Assembly: GCA_022559845.1 (NCBI GenBank)
Contig: CM040121.1
Span: 569,272,140 to 569,336,139 of the forward strand
Source: Amorphophallus konjac
Taxonomy: Eukaryota; Streptophyta; Magnoliopsida; Alismatales; Araceae
Direction of reading: 5' to 3'
Length of the DNA: 64,000 nt
The first letter of the stretch is position 1. Each line of letters begins with the position of its first letter. Below are positions 22,201 to 32,783 of the stretch, one piece after another. The notes below the pieces were generated by a model. The model saw only the letters and a program-made list of their open reading frames with translations. It was not told the origin of the DNA and searched no databases. A program made the position numbers and the translations under genes.

Positions 22201-23255
22201 ATATTGTCATTTCTACATTTGTTAATATATAATTCATTGGTAATTGAATATATTCTTCTTTCAATTGTGTAGTCTTCGGTAGCATCGAAACAACCATCTC
22301 AGTCTGTTGCGCCCCGACGCTCAACATCTAAGGCTAATGCACCCAATCAGTCTTCTCAGGTATACGTACAGACTTACACAATAGAAAGTAAATTGAAAAA
22401 TTATCTAAGCAGGCTTCTGCTTCTCAGGCATCTAGAGGGACACAACATGCAGCATGTAAGCCGCCCCCTGCTCCACAGAAGAAAAAATCATCATGGACCA
22501 CATTATTCACCAGCAAGAAGGACAAGGGACCACCATTAAATCCGATAGATTTTGCAGACATGGAGACATTAGATCCCAATGCAGATGACGACACTCCCGA
22601 GCCTTCTGTTGAGCCCCGCATTAGTGGGAGTCATGACTCCGATGCTGAGAGTACACCGACAGGGTCTTCATCCCATAGAGGTGGTGGTTCTCAAGGTGAC
22701 CAACGGAGTCCTCGTCATAATACTAGTGCTGGTGGCAGAGAGTACAACAGTGGTCATAGTAGAGGTCGTGGGGGCCGTCAATATGGCGCATGGACAGAGG
22801 AGCAGCACTTCACACATGCCACGCAAGATGAGGACCACGGTGCTCCACCGGCAGGGACGAGACGGGCAGCTGATCATTGGGATCCCTACTATGGAAGTTC
22901 GGTTGCAGACAGTACCAGCTATCAAGACATGTTGTCTGATTTTGAGAGCATGAGCACACATGACTCCCAGGGATCTGGAAGCTCGTATGGACGATCATGG
23001 CCGCAGCAGTCGATGTATCATGGCGACTCAGATAACAGTAGTTCATTTTTCCCATCGTATCCATATCCTTATGCCACAGCTACGTCAGTAGAGGTCGTGT
23101 ACGCACAAGGTTCGCAGCAGTATGAATACTACGTACGCATGTACTGGGAGAACTATTCAGGTTCAATGCGCTATGAAGACTATCTGTCCTATCTGCAGAC
23201 CACATTTAATGTCAGATTGTTTGGAGATGGGCACTGGCCCAGTTTGGGTCCATAG
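19204..23255 (+). CDS. hAT transposase, seven exons, 1197 codons
   Basis: It cuts and reinserts the element. Exons: 19204-20932, 21016-21146, 21216-21291, 21382-21977, 22061-22192, 22273-22359, 22413-23255. Every intron is GT...AG, and the joined length is 3594 bases with no stop. An N-terminal BED zinc finger (C27, C30, H45, C60) follows WSHG. Near residues 305-410 lies the DUF659/RNase H-like core with LMCDGWSG, VVTDNGSNY and CAAHCVDLMLKEIG. The intron-2 junction joins HMAAYYLHPAFQY, a hallmark hAT motif. Exon 4 has GWWLNYGTSAPVLRKIA and QTSSSSGCEQNWSTFSF, the hAT dimerisation region. Exons 5-7 encode a long S/G/Q/Y-rich tail of unknown role. The tail exons are the least certain part; introns were placed by reading frame and motifs. 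Confidence 0.92.
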
Positions 23256-23387
23256 TCTTTATTAGTATATATCATTTGGTTACATTTATAACTAACTAAT
23301 AATTAATTATATATTTCTTCATATATAGAGTTCTGTACTTGTCATTGAAATTACTAATGTAAACTTTTACATCATTTGCAGGTCATC

Positions 23388-23948
23388 ATGGACGGACGGC
23401 GTCACCCTGCGTGGGAGCATGGATACTCTGTTGAGGGTGATGGACATGTGCACTGTAGATACTGCGAACATCGCGTCACCGGCATACACAGGTTTGCGGA
23501 GCACCTTGCGGGAGTGGGACACGATGTTCGTGCATACGACCGAGTTCCGGGAGATGTCAGACATTCATTCCGGACACAGTTACAGGATAGATACGGTTCT
23601 CGTAGCACATCGAGGACATCTTCTTCTACCTCCCGGGTACCTCCACCACGAGCACAGGGCGGAGCAGGATCTTCCTCCACGTCCAGAGTTCGAGCAGCAC
23701 CAGCACCAGCACCAGTCGCACATGATAGAATTGAAGCTATAGATGTAGTGAGGACTTTTTTTACAGATTTTCATGTACCCTCCACCGCAGCACACGACCC
23801 ATCATTTGTGCAGATGGTTACATATTTTCAGTCCCACCCACATGTACCTCCACCCACTAGGATAGAGTTAGATCATACGGGTGATCAGTCTCATGTATCT
23901 GATGATGAGTTTTGGGATTCGAGCTTCACTGATGATGAGGATGAGTGA
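23388..23948 (+). CDS. Second hAT gene: BED-finger protein related to the transposase N-terminus
   Basis: A 186-residue frame on the transposase strand begins 132 bases after its stop. W13-HG, CRYC, FAEHLAG, then VPGDVR match the transposase BED region (W-SHG, CNYC, LKKHLAG, VPRDVK). The fourth zinc ligand, a cysteine before VP, is tyrosine here. After an S/P/A-rich linker, VVRTFFTDFHVPSTAAHD and FQSHPHVPPPT match the transposase segment IAKWWHHAGLPFNAANSP to HVQPPT. It then stops, lacking the catalytic core, and ends in an acidic tail. A good splice acceptor (TTTGCAG at 23375-23381) just precedes the ATG, so it may instead be an alternative last exon. It could bind element ends without cutting (inference). 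Confidence 0.72.
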   Translation: MDGRRHPAWEHGYSVEGDGHVHCRYCEHRVTGIHRFAEHLAGVGHDVRAYDRVPGDVRHSFRTQLQDRYGSRSTSRTSSSTSRVPPPRAQGGAGSSSTSRVRAAPAPAPVAHDRIEAIDVVRTFFTDFHVPSTAAHDPSFVQMVTYFQSHPHVPPPTRIELDHTGDQSHVSDDEFWDSSFTDDEDE

Positions 23949-24026
23949 GTTTTGGGATTCGGGTTACACAGATGAGGAGGATGAGTGAGTTTTGGGATTC
24001 GGGTTTCACAGATGTACGAGGATTAG
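23907..24026 (+). repeat. 40-bp tandem repeat at the end of the second hAT gene
   Basis: Three copies starting GAGTTTTGGGATTC at 23907, 23947 and 23987. The first copy encodes the acidic C-terminal tail EFWDSSFTDDEDE, and the second would encode a near copy of it beyond the stop. Confidence 0.85.
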
Positions 24027-24360
24027 TGAGTTTTTGTATTTTATACTTCATCAATGAATGTCATTATTATGTCACTGTTTACTTTTACATATTTAGTAAT
24101 TGAAATAAATTTTTATGTATTATATATAATAGGATGTTTAATTAAGCGGTGTAATATGTAATTTTTATATAATTAATTATGTATAATTTAGTATGGATCT
24201 ATTATCTTAAATGAACTCTACATTCTAATATTTTTAAATATATATAACATTTAATCTTTCAAAATAAATTTATTACAATTTTTTTAAAAAAAAAAAACTA
24301 CGCGTCGCGAGCCCAATGGGGCGGACCGGGTCACTGTGCGACCAGCCCGACCCGACCCAT

Positions 24361-24372
24361 CGGCAAACCCTG
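24361..24372 (-). repeat. hAT right terminal inverted repeat
   Basis: CGGCAAACCCTG, the complement of 17257-17268, directly followed by GTATATCT (24373-24380). CCCGACCCGACCC just inside mirrors the left end. Confidence 0.95.
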
Positions 24373-24380
24373 GTATATCT

Positions 24381-24749
24381 CAACTTTACATGAACCGTCA
24401 AAAATACTATTGAATGCTTATAAATGGTTGCAATTATATTGTCGTTGTGATTTATGCATAATGTAAGTAATGAAATGACGAATTTACCTTCAGGTTAAAT
24501 TTCATAAGAGCTTGAAGAGGCCACATATGTTCAGGATTTTTTTTGAGTATTTACACTTATTAATGTTCTTCATAACATACTTTAAGAATACTATTTTGAA
24601 ATTGACGGCATAAGAATTAGAAGTACATAAGAACAATTATACGGAAGTATTTAGGGACATCTTTTATATTTCATGAAAGATATGTATGTAAATATAATGG
24701 ATTGTAGAGATATATATGTACAAAATGTTTAATAATAAATGATTCCCTG
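24381..24749. other. AT-rich flank right of hAT
   Basis: This continues the sequence left of 17249. No gene or repeat is recognisable. Confidence 0.5.
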
Positions 24750-27125
24750 TTAGGTTGGGTCCATTGAAATCCCACTCAACTGGATTAAACACCGACTCAC
24801 AAATAGACCTAGCTACCCGTTTACCCATTACCACTATTCGGTTTACTCTGGTCCACATTATGGACCCATTGGATCTAGGTATAATCAGAACCAGCCCACT
24901 GACTACCGACGAGGGGCCTACGGTAATCGGTCCACAAACCGTCTCAAAGGTAAGCCCGTACACCACTCCCTGGTGCGACCAGCATCGCGTACTGGTAGGC
25001 TACGACTAGTGGAGGGTCACTGAAGGAGTAGACTCTCAACGGAAAACAACGTCCGAATCCGACGACGTACGGGGACCACCCCACGTACCGGTCCCGTCGC
25101 ACAACGACCACAGTCGGAGAAGAAACAGGACTCGCAGTCCACGGTCACGCACGCACCATGCGCGAGAGTCGAGAAAACTCAAGTGGCGCTAAGCCACTGG
25201 ACTCTGGACAGGCCTCCAGACGCACTACACCCAACGGTCCTTGAGTCACAAGACTCGGGGTCAAGACCGTTGTACGCAACAGCACAAGGCCGTCAATCTA
25301 GTCCAATCTCTAGGTCTAAAACCACGGTAGCACAAGTACCGAGACAACTCACGAGTCGCCAAGACCACTCCCTCGGGAAGGGAATGCAAAGGACCAAGGC
25401 CACCCACACGGGCCACACGGAAAACACAGAAGCACGATTCCCAGGGCAGCACGCAAGCCACCACGATGATTCCCATCTTGTAGCAAGCGGGAAATCTCCA
25501 ACCCCAGGCCGGACAACTGGACTCGCAGTTCAAGGCCAAACACGTGGCCCACACGGAAATCGCCTTCCAAAGGAAACCCATGACATGCGGGGGAGACCCC
25601 ACCGCACACACACCGATACACGGTGACTCGATCGAGCGTAACACGAAAGCCCAACACGCGAGAAGTCACCCGGACTCTCAACCCTATGGGCACGTTAAAC
25701 GAGATAACACGGTCCACCAGACACCCTCAAAACACGGACACAGAATCCCATGGGTGTCGAGCACTCACGAGACTGCAAGTCGACCATTGGGTCACAACCG
25801 GGTCGACCGGAGACCAACACAACACAATCGGAAGGCTGGAAGGTCACCCGGACCCGCCAAGTCCACTGGCACGTTTATCGAGGTAACCCAAACCTCTGGA
25901 CACCCAAAGACACGGTCACGGAACTTCACGGGGTGTCCAGGACACACACGGCTCAAGGGGGCACGATCAACAGCAGACCGCCCGCCCCGGGCAGCCCGGA
26001 TGGTCACTACAATAACGCGCTATAGGTCCATGGCGCGTTCAAGCAGAACGCGCTAGGAGCCTATAGCGCGACAAGGCAGGTCGCGCTATGTTTCCATAGC
26101 GCGACAGTCCAGAACGCGCCATAGCCCTATAGCGCGACAGGAACCGCCATACTGTTCATCTTCTCCGATGAACGCGCTCCGTCGGGGCAGCGCGACCATC
26201 AAGAACGCGCTACTGGAGCATAGCGCGTTCTCAGTCCGCGCCCGAAAACGGTGCAAACCACGGGAAAAACCATTCCACGCCCCGTTCACCCCCAGGTGAA
26301 GGGGAAACAAAATGGGAAACCTTCCCCAAGCCCCTAGGCATGCATCTAAACCCTTGGATCACCCGAAAACACAGTAAAACGGAAGATCCGGCTCACACCT
26401 CAAAAACATGCATTTTTCCCCAAATCGCCCCGTTTAGCCCGCTCGGCTCACCACGGCCTACCAAACTCGCGGGAAAAGAAGTGCACGAGCTGGGGGTCCA
26501 TCACCCTACCTCCACCGAAGATTTCGCGCACCGTGGACGCCGATCCACGAAGAAAACGTCGTTGAAGCCTCGCCGCTCCACGAACTCACGGCCGAGCTTC
26601 ATCGTGCCTCCACCGCCTCGATCTTCATCCATCCTCGCCCGAGCCTCGCCCGCGCCGTCCCCGCCTCACCCGCACTCCACCCCGTCGGCCGCCGGAGAGA
26701 GAGGGAGAGAGGAGAGAGCGTGAGAAGAGAGAGGGAGAGAAGAGAGAAATGAGAGGAGGAGAGAGAGAGGGGTTAATATATATAGGAAAATCTGGAATTT
26801 CGGAAAAATCCCAAAAAAAAATAAAATCACACCCTCGCGATCCTCGGAACGCACCGATCGCAACGGTACCACACTTGCCTAGGTGAACGGCCCGGTTCAC
26901 CCACAACGAGGTTCCGAAGGGAAAGCCGAAACCCACGCCGGGAATCGGAAAACACACGTGGAAAAAACTGCGGAACGCCTCCGGGCCTCTGAAACGACTC
27001 CGGATCGCGCCGATCCGAACACGAAAGATGTCCGAAATGAAATTTCAGACACAACGGAGCTGGACACTCCGAGAAACCAGATCCGGGACCCACGAACGAG
27101 GATCCGAAAAACCTGGGGCATTACA
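24750..27125 (-). repeat. 3' LTR (family X) of a gypsy element, left edge uncertain
   Basis: On the minus strand it starts TGTAATGCCCCAGG directly after a polypurine tract, so this is a 3' LTR. It is related in order of blocks, though diverged, to the solo LTR at 47096-50853 (for example GCGACTAGTGGAGG near 25003 and 48375, and the GTCGACCATTGGGTCAC block near 25783 and 49355) and to the fragment at 35545-35892. The left edge is set by loss of recognisable sequence. No coding sequence is supported. Confidence 0.7.
26012..26235. repeat. Cluster of AACGCGCTA/TAGCGCG palindromic motifs
   Basis: About ten copies of GCGCTA, TAGCGCG or AACGCGC in 220 bases in alternating orientation, often pairing as AACGCGCTA...TAGCGCG. 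It occupies the same relative place in the LTR as the ACGGTCC cluster of 49440-49870 but has a different sequence. Confidence 0.8.
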
Positions 27126-27138
27126 GCCCTCCCCCCTT
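27126..27138 (-). promoter_or_regulatory. Polypurine tract of gypsy element
   Basis: The minus strand reads AAGGGGGGAGGGC directly before the LTR start TGTAATG. Upstream, the minus strand encodes LVLNFKDEIPL, typical of the last residues of plant gypsy (chromovirus) polyproteins. This sets the orientation. Confidence 0.8.
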
Positions 27139-27815
27139 AAAGGAATTTCATCCTTGAAATTCAGGACCAAGCACGAAGTCACAGGGGAAGAACACTGAAC
27201 CAACTGACACGATGTCAGAGCCCCAGCACAGAAAATCTCGATTCTCATGAAAACACCAGTCCTGAGGGACACAGCCAGACTCACAATCACAAGCAACACC
27301 TCGCTCCTCGCGCCGAGCACACTGGCCAACAGAACAGGCATATAACGCAGGACACAGTCCGGCATCACCTCAGACACCACGGAAACCAATCAAGGTGCCG
27401 CTGCCACCAACTCGCTCACCGAGGAAACACAACCCTCGACACGAGCAACGGCTACCGATTCATCCAATGGTCGGCAGACAAAGCGCACGTCAGCTTCGCA
27501 GCCAGCTGACAGGCCGCACACCCTCCTCAAGGGAGCAACCAAAACAGAGCCTCCACCAGCTCAAGCAGTCCTCTCCGCAGACCGCAACCAGAACATCGGC
27601 TCAGCACCAAAAAACAACTCACACATGGCAAGCCGAAAGCCGGACATAACACCGTGCCAACTCTCGTCAGAAGACAACCTTCGACAAGGTCCAGATCCCA
27701 TCCGGAAAGGCACATCACAGAAACAACCACCAAAGGTCTCGCTGGCACACGGCTCTCGACACGCTCGAGCCCCACCAACCAGCATCTTCTATCTCTGAAA
27801 AGACCATCCACTGGT
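27139..27815 (-). other. Remnant of gypsy interior
   Basis: Only the extreme polyprotein tail (LNFKDEI) is recognisable, near 27139-27175. The rest up to the CACTA terminus shows no conserved domain, and I cannot say whether it is 3' untranslated sequence or decayed coding sequence. Confidence 0.5.
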
Positions 27816-27831
27816 CACTACAAGAAAAACC
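27816..27831 (+). repeat. CACTA terminal repeat
   Basis: CACTACAAGAAAAACC, matching the conserved CACTACAAGAAA terminus of the superfamily. The partner end is not in the window. Confidence 0.88.
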
Positions 27832-27835
27832 GCGA

Positions 27836-28150
27836 GTAGCGACCGACCTCCCGGTCGCTATTCGGTCGCAGATCGGTCGCAAAGAGATACTGCGACCAAA
27901 CAGACACCTATTAGCGACCGAACATGTCGGTCGCTATATAATAGTCGCTAAATGGCGACCGATATAAATCGGTCGCAGAATAGGTCGCCGTTAGCGACCG
28001 ATAATTATCGGTCGCAGAAGCAGTCGCGGATAGCGACCGATAATTATCGGTCGCAATATCAGTCGCGGATAGCGACCGATATCAATCGGTCGCATGACCC
28101 GTCGCTAATATATACAGTCGCTATGCGGTCGCTATTCGGTCGCTAATTTT
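27836..28150. repeat. CACTA subterminal palindromes
   Basis: At least five dyads of the form CGACCGATAATTATCGGTCG, with variable centres (ACATGT, ATATAA, ATAATTAT, ATATCA), plus single GCGACC/GGTCGC sites, spaced about 40-60 bases apart. In En/Spm such subterminal motifs bind the TNPA protein. Confidence 0.9.
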
Positions 28151-28410
28151 GTAGTATTTTTTTAAAATAAATTTATATAAACGACTATAAATCACCTGAT
28201 AAATAATAATTTAATAAAATAAATAATAGAGACAGTCGCTATTCGGTCGCTATTCTGTCGCTAATTTTAATACTTTAATAAAATAAATAATAAAGACAGT
28301 CGCTATTCGGTCGCTAATTTTGCAGTATTTTTTTTATAAATTTATATAATCGACTATAAATCACCTGATAAATAACAATTTAATAAAATAAATAACCTGA
28401 TAAATAACAA
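28128..28410. repeat. Diverged tandem duplication of about 170 bp
   Basis: The block starting GCTATTCGGTCGCTAATTTTG, through AATCACCTGATAAATAA, occurs at 28132 and again at about 28303. Confidence 0.8.
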
Positions 28411-28539
28411 TTTCATAAAAACATATAAATCAACTACACAAATCACAATCTCCACGAACTTCAAATTCATCACATACAAACACACAAATTAATCATACAT
28501 CCATAATAAAATGACAACATGCAAATAACTAAAATGAAA

Positions 28540-30043
28540 TCACAAATCCTCCGCATATGTGTCATCCTGGTCGTCGTCTCGTCCAACATCTCGCGACGGA
28601 TGATCCTGTATATCATTTAAAAAAATTAAAATCAAATCCTTAATAAAGAAATCAATTTTTCTTGAAAATTAAAAGCAAGATGTTTTTCATTTAAGTGAAA
28701 TTGACGAATGACAATTTTAAACGTTTTGCTCAAATCGGTAGTCCAATTTGGACTCCGTCAGTTTCTACAAGTCACTCTCACCTTCCCGGTCGTGTTGGAG
28801 TCATTGACAAATTAATTGGACATATATTTCTTTATTTTTGACCCTCTTACACTCGATTAACTTGGTTCTATTTAGGAAATGTAAATTTGAGAATCGAGCT
28901 CAAATTTGGAGTCCAATTTGAACTCCGTCAGTTTCTACAGGTTACTTTCACCCCCCATGTCGTGTTGGAACAATCGATGGATTGATTGGACCTCTCTTTT
29001 CAATTTTGGACCCTCAAACCCAAGTTCATAGAGTTAAGAAAATGATATTTTCCCTCCTCAATCTAAATTCTTATATTTTGTAAGATGATATTTAGAGTTA
29101 ACAAATAGAAAATCAATCAAATAAAATACTTACCGGAGGTTGCTGTGCACGAGGTGCAGGAGGTGCAGGAGGTGCTCTACATATTAACAAAAAATAAATT
29201 ATATGTTACATAACAATAAGTGTGTTAAAATATAGCAGGAAAATGACTTAATATGATAAAATAAGATAAATACCAAGAACATAGTAAACAATAAATCCCG
29301 AACATCCATCGGAAAATCAGAAAAGCGACGGATGGGGCCTGGAAAATGTGCTTCAATTGACTTTGTAATAAATTGTGATGCTTGGGCTGGCTCTATTTTA
29401 TTCCTGAAATTGAAAATATTAATACCACAATGATGAATAGATAATAAAAATAATGCATTACATACCCTTCATTTATCCACACTGCCCGCATCGTCTCATT
29501 ATAACTGCCCTCCCCCTCGTGATGACTCGTCTCGTCATCAGCACGTACTATACGAAATGGACAAAAATAAATAAAACAAACTATCAAAAAAATATAGAAA
29601 TATTGTAAATGAACATACCTGACTCAGCTGGAGGAGGTGTAGATCCACTCGCCATGTGTGATGGCGGTGCAGAGGCCGTCAATCTGCCTGTTGTCAGTGG
29701 TAACGGTGCAGAGGTCGTGGGTCCTGTAAGGATAAGAATCAGATAGCACAAAAACATAAAGAATTATTTTAAACAAATACTACAATGCATTATACATGAA
29801 AGTATACATACCTACTACCGGTGGTAGCGGTGCAGAGGTCGGTGGTAACGGTGCATAGGTCGTGGGTCCTGTGAAAATAAGAATAAGATACCACAAAAAC
29901 ATAAAGAATTATTTTAAACAAATACTACAATGCATTATACATGAAAGTGTACATACCTACTACCGGTGTAGAAATGGAAGTAAATCTCCTCCGCTACCCT
30001 CTCCCCTCCCACCTGAAGAAGTCCCACGCCGTCCTCGAACCAT
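28540..30043 (-). CDS. CACTA second gene (TNPA/Transposase_24-like), multi-exon
   Basis: This is probably the DNA-binding partner gene of the CACTA element. The ATG at 30043 opens MVRGRRGTSSGGRGEGSG. Recognisable exons with GT...AG borders include GPTTSAPLPLTTGRLTAS (near 29630-29725), DETSHHEGEGSYNETMRAVW (near 29465-29550), KIEPAQASQFITKSIEAHFP with RRFSDFPMDVRDLLFTMFL (29277-29405), APPAPPAPRAQQPP (near 29135-29175) and DHPSRDVGRDDDQDDTYAED ending in TGA at 28540 (near 28542-28605). The exon near 29830-29870 duplicates the one near 29680-29730 and contains an in-frame TAG in one reading. I did not assemble a full frame, so integrity is unknown. Intron sequence at 28730-29040 is itself a diverged duplication. 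Confidence 0.6.
29705..29965 (-). repeat. Tandem duplication of an exon and its intron in the CACTA second gene
   Basis: Two copies of about 130-150 bases share ACCTACTACCGGTG, the GGTGCAGAGGTCG-type exon and the long AT-rich intron with ACAAATACTACAATGCATTA. Duplication has multiplied a proline/threonine-rich coding segment. Confidence 0.8.
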
Positions 30044-30141
30044 ATCTTCAACTGGTAATAAAATACATGCATATTCATCAAATAGTGAAAGAAAGAAAGT
30101 TACAGAGTATTAAAATTTTAGGTAAAATTGTATACCATTAA

Positions 30142-32366
30142 TCAAACATTCTCCATTTCATCTTCAGATGTTGGAGATATATCAAATTCAACATTCACAT
30201 CTTCATTATCAGATTCATTTTGATCACTAATATATTCCTCCTCTTCGGAGTCCCCAACTGTATTTCAGGTTGTTCTGGATCGACTTCTTCCACTTCATTC
30301 TCTTTAGATAAAGACAGTGCCTCCACAGATTCATCACTAGAAGCAGGCAACTCTACATCATCACCCAAGTCTGATTGAAAGAATTCGGCATTCACATCCA
30401 ACTCTACTGTTTCAGTCAAATCCAACTCATAATCCGGGAAAAGCCTTGTCTTAACCTTGCAAACTGCCCACCAATCATTTCTTTCTTTATTTCTAGACGA
30501 TGGATACTTTGTATAATAGACCTGCTGGGCTTGTGCGGCCAAAATGAATGGATCATAAGTATTCAATTTAGACTTATGTCTGATATCGACAATCCCATAT
30601 GTTGTGTCATTTCGAACAGAATTGGGATCAAACCAATGACACTTGAACAGAAATATATGGTTGTCATCTCCGAGATATTGCAATTCTAAGATCTCCTCAA
30701 TAATACCATAATAATCACGTTCGTTTTCATTATATGTACTTCGTTTCACACATACCCCGCTGTTCATTGTTGACTTATTCTGCCCATATTGTCTAGTGTG
30801 AAATCTATACCCATTCACAATAAATGCTGGATATGTACGTGCAACTTTCGATGGGCCATAACTACTCTCTCGAATTCTTTGATCAGTAATAAAACCATTT
30901 TCAACCTACATATGGAGAGCACACTAGTCAGAATTTATCATTGGCCTAACAAGGAGAAAGAGTAGTAATAATACTTACACGATATTTCAGCCAAGAAGCA
31001 AATGATTTTTCTCGTTCTTTTTCAACCTCCATGTCAGTGAGATATGGACATCTTTGGATTAATTCTGAGTCAAATTGTCTGTATTACGACCATTGGAGCA
31101 TTATAGATGGAATGAAAAATAATAAGTTATAGACACAATGTAATGTGAGCAGAGAACTTACGCAACATAAGGTTCAACCTCCATACAATTTAAAAGGATG
31201 TACATTTCTGCACAGTGCAATTCTCTATCATTTAGCATCCGACTCGAAGAACGTCCATACGCACGTCCAGGATACTTAAATATAGACAGCCGCTCAGAGT
31301 GAACGGAGTCTCCCCCATCATCATTACGTGGTGGCCGAGTACGACGAGTTTGTACCTCAGGTTCAAAGTACATTGAACAGAAATTTGATATTTCTTCCAT
31401 AATGTACGCCTCCGCAATGGAACCCTCTACTTTTGCCTTGTTGCGAACTTTCATTTTCAATTCATACATGCACCTACCAGAATGTTCATAAGATAATGAA
31501 AAACACATCAGCATCTAATTGAATTATGAGGAGAAAATATATATATATTACCTCTCAAATGGATACATCCATCTAAATTGTACTGGCCCTCCTACTTTAG
31601 CCTCATATGATAAGTGTATAAGCAGGTGCTCCATTGAATCAAAGAATGAGGGTGGAAATATCTTTTCCAATCTACAAACTGTCGTGATCACATTCTGTTC
31701 AATAGTTTCCACATCTTCATACCTGAGCTCTGATGCACATAAAATTTTGAAAAACTGACTTAACTCAGTCACTGCTCCCCATATCGGCTTCGGCATCATA
31801 TCACGAAATACAATAGGTAACAACCTCTGCATGAACACATGACAGTCATGACTTTTCATTCCATATATTTTCCCCTCATTTGTATTCACGCAACGAGCAA
31901 TGTTAGACACATAACCATCTGGAAATCTCAATTGTTTTAGCCAAAAGCATACTTCTTTAATCTGTGCAGCTCCAAGGGCGTAAATTGCTTTCGGTTTAAC
32001 TGTTTTACCATTTCTATCAATAAGTTCCAGTTCTGGACCAGCAGCATCTATGACCATATCAACATATGAACTTCCACTTCCTCTATTGGCAGGCTCGTAG
32101 GACCACAATGTTTCACCATGACATATCCAGTTTGTATAATCTTTAACAAACCCCTTTCTGTATAAATGACGTTGTACATCCCATGTTGTCAGCCACTTCA
32201 AATTCTTACAGACTACACAAGGACATCGGATACGACCCTCACAATCTACAGCTTCAATAGGATTTCTCAAAGCAAACTGAATGAATCTCTCAACTCCATT
32301 TTTAAATTCCATAGACACCACCTGATCAACTACTCTACGGTACATCCATGAACGATCTTCAGACAT
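30142..32366 (-). pseudogene. CACTA TNPD-like gene, catalytic core deleted in frame
   Basis: Exons on the minus strand: 31552-32366, 31162-31473, 30979-31078, and 30905 to the TGA at 30142-30144. The ATG at 32366 (MSEDRSWMYRR) starts the transposase-associated domain (residues about 1-90). Near residue 110 (YVDMVIDAAGPELELIDRNG) the protein passes directly into sequence that normally follows the Transposase_21 domain. MKSHDCHVFMQRLLPI and the DUF4218 domain then continue into exon 2 (CMYELKMKVRNKAKVEGS). Exon 4 carries DUF4216 (VNGYRFHTRQYG, FLFKCHWFD, and the tract near VYYTKYP). The DDE core of several hundred residues is thus missing, although the frame is kept. The C-terminal acidic end needs a frame change or small intron near 30255. 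Confidence 0.83.
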
Positions 32367-32509
32367 TTTCCCTATGCGAATGAAATGTAAACACACAAAA
32401 CTTTAACATGTTTAACAAAATAAAAAGTCCAACCCTTTCCTCACATCGTCCATCTCTGCCATTTTAAATAGGACGGAAATATCATTTAGATTTTCACTTT
32501 TTAACCCAT

Positions 32510-32783
32510 CTGTGAAGGTTTGATCGCACGATTAATTACTATATGTGTTGTGTTATTTGCTAAAAATTTCGGCAGCATCTCCCCACACCTCTCCGATATA
32601 CCACAAAATATTTATTGATTAAGAAATTTTCTTAAACACTTACTAATAAGTGGTTAAGAAATTAATCAAAATCAATAAAGGTATATCAGAGAGGAGTGAG
32701 AAGACGCATCCAGCCAAAATTTTTAACAAACAACACAAACACATATAGTAATTAACCACCTAAGTGCGATCAAACATTCACAG
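32510..32783. repeat. Long imperfect inverted repeat (foldback)
   Basis: Arms of about 135 bases: the left arm CTGTGAAGGTTTGATCGCAC... pairs with the right arm ending GTGCGATCAAACATTCACAG. Matching blocks include ATTACTATATGTG and TAAAAATTT, and the turn is at ACTTACTAATAAGTGG. It lies 144 bases upstream of the CACTA transposase start. It could be a nested foldback element or the CACTA leader. A transcript would form a long hairpin. Confidence 0.85.

Larger units (their letters stand above)
17257..24372 (+). mobile_element. hAT DNA transposon, apparently autonomous
   Basis: This is a 7116-base element with perfect 12-base terminal inverted repeats (CAGGGTTTGCCG and its complement) and a perfect eight-base duplication GTATATCT. 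From left to right it holds: GGGTCG-rich subterminal sequence, a G-run minisatellite, AT-rich sequence with short repeats, a seven-exon transposase gene, a second BED-finger gene, a 40-base tandem repeat and an AT-rich right end with CCCGACCCGACC. CAGGG termini followed by CCGACC-rich sequence are common in plant hAT elements. The transposase reads open through all exons, so the element may have been mobile recently. It inserted upstream of the RING-H2 pseudogene. Confidence 0.95.

Noticed and set aside
25183..27093. Frames of 70-170 residues on both strands in the family X LTR
   Set aside because: They are non-conserved between related LTRs and carry no domain.
27836..28150. Regular palindromic repeats considered as a CRISPR-like array
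   Set aside because: The units are variable dyads at a CACTA terminus, as expected for TNPA-type binding sites in a plant.
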